Positions 6,609 to 8,458 of a DNA stretch of 8,458 nucleotides are shown here, one piece after another. The DNA lies in assembly GCA_039029935.1 (NCBI GenBank), contig JBCCFC010000574.1, positions 1 to 8,458 of the forward strand. The letters run 5' to 3'. Positions within the stretch are counted from its first letter, which is position 1, and each line of letters starts with the position of its first letter. Below the pieces are notes generated by a model. That model saw only the letters and a program-made list of their open reading frames with translations. It was not told the origin of the DNA and did no database searches. The stretch comes from G039029935 sp039029935. Lineage in GTDB: Bacteria; Chloroflexota; Anaerolineae; Caldilineales; Caldilineaceae. Position numbers and translations under genes: made by a program.

Positions 6609-8126
6609 ATGGAAGTTTTAAATTTTCTAGCCGAAGGGTTTGCTGTTGCCCTCACACCAACCAATCTAACTGTTGCACTGATTGCCGTTCTTATCGGAAC
6701 GCTCATCGGCATGTTGCCGGGTATTGGCCCCATCAACGGCATCGTCGTCCTTATCCCACTGGCTTTTGCCATCAAACTACCACCCGAATCCATGCTCATT
6801 CTCTTTGCAGGCGTCTACTATGGTGCTGAATATGGTAATGCCATTAGTGCATCATTGCTCAACGTACCCGGAACATCGGCGGCGGTGATTACCGCGCTCG
6901 AAGGGCATACCATGTCGCGCATGGGGCGCGCTGGTAAGGCATTGGCGACATCGGCGGTATCCTCATTCTTTGGCGGAACGATTTCGATCATCGCCATGAT
7001 GTTCTTTGCACCGCTACTCTCACAATGGGCCATCAAATTTGGTCCTGCCGAATATTTTGCACTCATTGTTTTTGCCTTTTCCACGCTCTCCAGTCTCACA
7101 GGGACAAACCTTGCTAAGGGTATTTTGGCAACAACGCTAGGGTTGATGCTGTCAACGATTGGGTTTGACCCGCTGAGTAGCGTTGATCGTTTCACCTTTG
7201 GCGAACTCAAATTGCTGGATGGTCTTGACTTTGTGGTTGTCGTCATCGGCTTCTTTGCCATCAACGAAGTGTTGCGACTGGCCTATAAAACCGAAGCAGC
7301 GGACTTTATTACCACTGAACTTGGGCGTGTGATTATCACGTTCAAAGAGTTTATGAGCGCATTCGGCTCGCTGGTACGTGGATCCGTGCTGGGCTTCTTC
7401 ATTGGCATCTTGCCCGGTGCAGGCGCAGCAATGGCCTCATTCATCTCTTATATGATCGAGCGTCGGCTGTGGAATCCCAAGGGTGAAACCTTTGCCGAAC
7501 ATGAAGACATTCGTGGCCTAGCCTCACCAGAAGCGGCCAACAACGCTGCAGTGGGTGGTGCGCTCATCCCCTTGTTGACGTTGGGTATTCCGGGCAGTGG
7601 GACAACGGCTGTCATGTTGGGTGCATTGCTCGGTCTGGGCATCACACCAGGGCCACTCTTTATCAAGCAATATCCCGAAGTCTTCTGGGGCTTGATTGCC
7701 TCGATGTATGTAGGGAACGCATTACTACTCGTCCTCAACCTGCCATTGGTTGGCATCTGGGTACGCATTCTGCGTGTTCCCGACTGGTTCCTCTATCCAG
7801 CCGTTGTCGCCATCAGTTTTGTCGCCGTCTATGCCGTTAGCAACAGCCCCTTTGACATCACACTCATGGCAATGCTCGGCATTCTGGGTTTCTTCCTACA
7901 CATGTTCAAGCTGCCCATGCCGCCAGTCATTTTAGGGCTGATTCTGGGACCACTGATGGAACGTAATCTCCGTCGTGCATTGTCACTGAGTGACGGGGAT
8001 TGGAGCTATCTGGTCCAAAGTCCAATCAGCATTACACTGTGGATTATGGCGATTTTGAGCCTCTGTTTGCCACTATTCTTGGGTCGCAAGCGACAGGAAG
8101 AGTTGATTGATGCGGCAGATTTATAG
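6609..8126 (+). CDS. tctA: Tripartite tricarboxylate transporter large membrane subunit TctA
   Basis: A 505-residue polytopic carrier, full length for TctA (about 500), that moves the carboxylate delivered by TctC across the membrane, driven by an ion gradient. It shows two related halves. The first has GTLIGMLPGIGP at 30-41 and YGAEYGNAISASLLNVPGT at 71-89. The second has GILPGAGAAMASF at 266-278 and NNAAVGGALIPLLTLGIPGS at 311-330. Many hydrophobic helices run to the end, and a charged tail (GRKRQEELIDAADL) closes it. The ATG is preceded by GAGGAAA at 6598-6604, and the gene starts 13 nt after tctB, so the two are translationally close. A strong terminator lies 64 nt after the stop. The gene appears intact. 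Confidence 0.95.
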   Translation: MEVLNFLAEGFAVALTPTNLTVALIAVLIGTLIGMLPGIGPINGIVVLIPLAFAIKLPPESMLILFAGVYYGAEYGNAISASLLNVPGTSAAVITALEGHTMSRMGRAGKALATSAVSSFFGGTISIIAMMFFAPLLSQWAIKFGPAEYFALIVFAFSTLSSLTGTNLAKGILATTLGLMLSTIGFDPLSSVDRFTFGELKLLDGLDFVVVVIGFFAINEVLRLAYKTEAADFITTELGRVIITFKEFMSAFGSLVRGSVLGFFIGILPGAGAAMASFISYMIERRLWNPKGETFAEHEDIRGLASPEAANNAAVGGALIPLLTLGIPGSGTTAVMLGALLGLGITPGPLFIKQYPEVFWGLIASMYVGNALLLVLNLPLVGIWVRILRVPDWFLYPAVVAISFVAVYAVSNSPFDITLMAMLGILGFFLHMFKLPMPPVILGLILGPLMERNLRRALSLSDGDWSYLVQSPISITLWIMAILSLCLPLFLGRKRQEELIDAADL

Positions 8127-8190
8127 CCCAGTCGTAATTCATCTAGGATAAGTTCTAGTTATTCCAGAGCAATAAATATCGACACGACCC

Positions 8191-8238
8191 ATAGGGGAAT
8201 AAGGCGATGTAGTACATCGCCTTATTCCCCTATTTTTT
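8191..8238 (+). terminator. Strong intrinsic terminator of the tct operon
   Basis: A perfect 20-bp stem (8191-8210 with 8214-8233) around the loop AGT is followed by a T-run at 8233-8238. The stem begins ATAGGGGAAT. Because the stem starts with an A/T step, it has few A's on the far side; function on the - strand is less clear. Bases 8127-8190 between tctA and the stem hold nothing I recognise. Confidence 0.92.
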
Positions 8239-8262
8239 GTTGATTGAACAGGAAAGTAAATC

Positions 8263-8444
8263 AGTATCACAGATTGGTTATCTGTGACGTAGGTAGCCAA
8301 CCTGCGATACTTTCCTTTGTACTTGACACCAGTATCACAGATTGGTTATCTGTGACGCAGGTAGCCAACCTGCGATACTTTCCTTTGTACACACCAGTAT
8401 CACAGATTGGTTATCTGTGACGCAGGTAGCCAACCTGCGATACT
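8263..8444. repeat. Tandem array of three 49-bp double-hairpin palindromic repeats
   Basis: Cores lie at 8263-8311, 8331-8379 and 8396-8444, almost identical; copy 1 has T instead of C at 8290. Each core is closed by AGTATC/GATACT and holds two hairpins, ACAGATTGGTTATCTGT and GCAGGTAGCCAACCTGC. Spacers are TTCCTTTGTAC plus ACACC, with an extra TTG in the first. AGGAAAGTA at 8250-8258, before copy 1, is complementary to TACTTTCCT at 8308-8316. The sequence after copy 3 repeats the spacer start and reaches the window edge, so more copies may follow. It is a REP-like intergenic array. Confidence 0.93.
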
Positions 8445-8458
8445 TTCCTTTGTATACA

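Noticed and set aside
6818..7264. 148-residue minus-strand ORF within tctA
   Set aside because: It is antisense to a clear, conserved TctA coding region and has no recognisable features.
8263..8444. CRISPR array
   Set aside because: The spacers between repeats are short (16-19 nt) and nearly identical, and the repeats are double hairpins; no cas genes are nearby.

Overview
The window reads almost entirely on the + strand. It suggests a bacterium of the Chloroflexota (Anaerolineae/Caldilineae-like), but this is an inference. It rests on roughly even base composition, a lipobox-anchored TctC, a PII-like cyclic-di-AMP receptor, a WD40-type remnant, and short-period repeats plus palindromic repeats between genes. 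No rRNA or marker gene is present to confirm the taxon.

Left part (1-4105): four genes follow each other closely. The first is a PLP-dependent Cys/Met metabolism enzyme (cystathionine gamma-synthase/lyase family). Its true N-terminus lies upstream of the readable frame, separated by a one-base shift in a run of A's. Then come a DarA/PstA-type cyclic-di-AMP receptor, a large AAA+ ATPase with a C-terminal PD-(D/E)XK nuclease-like domain, and a small HsdR-N-like PD-(D/E)XK protein. Gaps of 12-20 nt and good ribosome binding sites suggest co-transcription. The ATPase and small nuclease-like protein look accessory, possibly related to defence or mobile elements, while the first two genes look metabolic or signalling.

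Middle part (4106-4904): a decayed stretch. It holds the remnant of a coiled-coil plus WD40 protein with a frameshift, a doubtful 43-codon ORF, and otherwise stop-rich DNA leading to the next operon.

Right part (4905-8126): a tripartite tricarboxylate transporter operon in the order tctC-tctB-tctA. TctC is a lipoprotein that captures a carboxylate outside the membrane; TctB (small) and TctA (large) form the membrane carrier. Between tctC and tctB sits a 124-bp element with perfect 13-bp terminal inverted repeats enclosing an octamer array and a heptamer array. It may tune expression of tctC relative to tctBA.

Right edge (8127-8458): a very strong intrinsic terminator closes the operon. It is followed by at least three tandem copies of a 49-bp double-hairpin repeat that probably continues past the window. 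Its two hairpins are diverged inverted copies of each other with complementary loops; this is the most unusual non-coding structure here. I found no complete, clearly new multi-gene system. The best leads are the ATPase/nuclease pair beside a cyclic-di-AMP receptor, and the two repeat structures.
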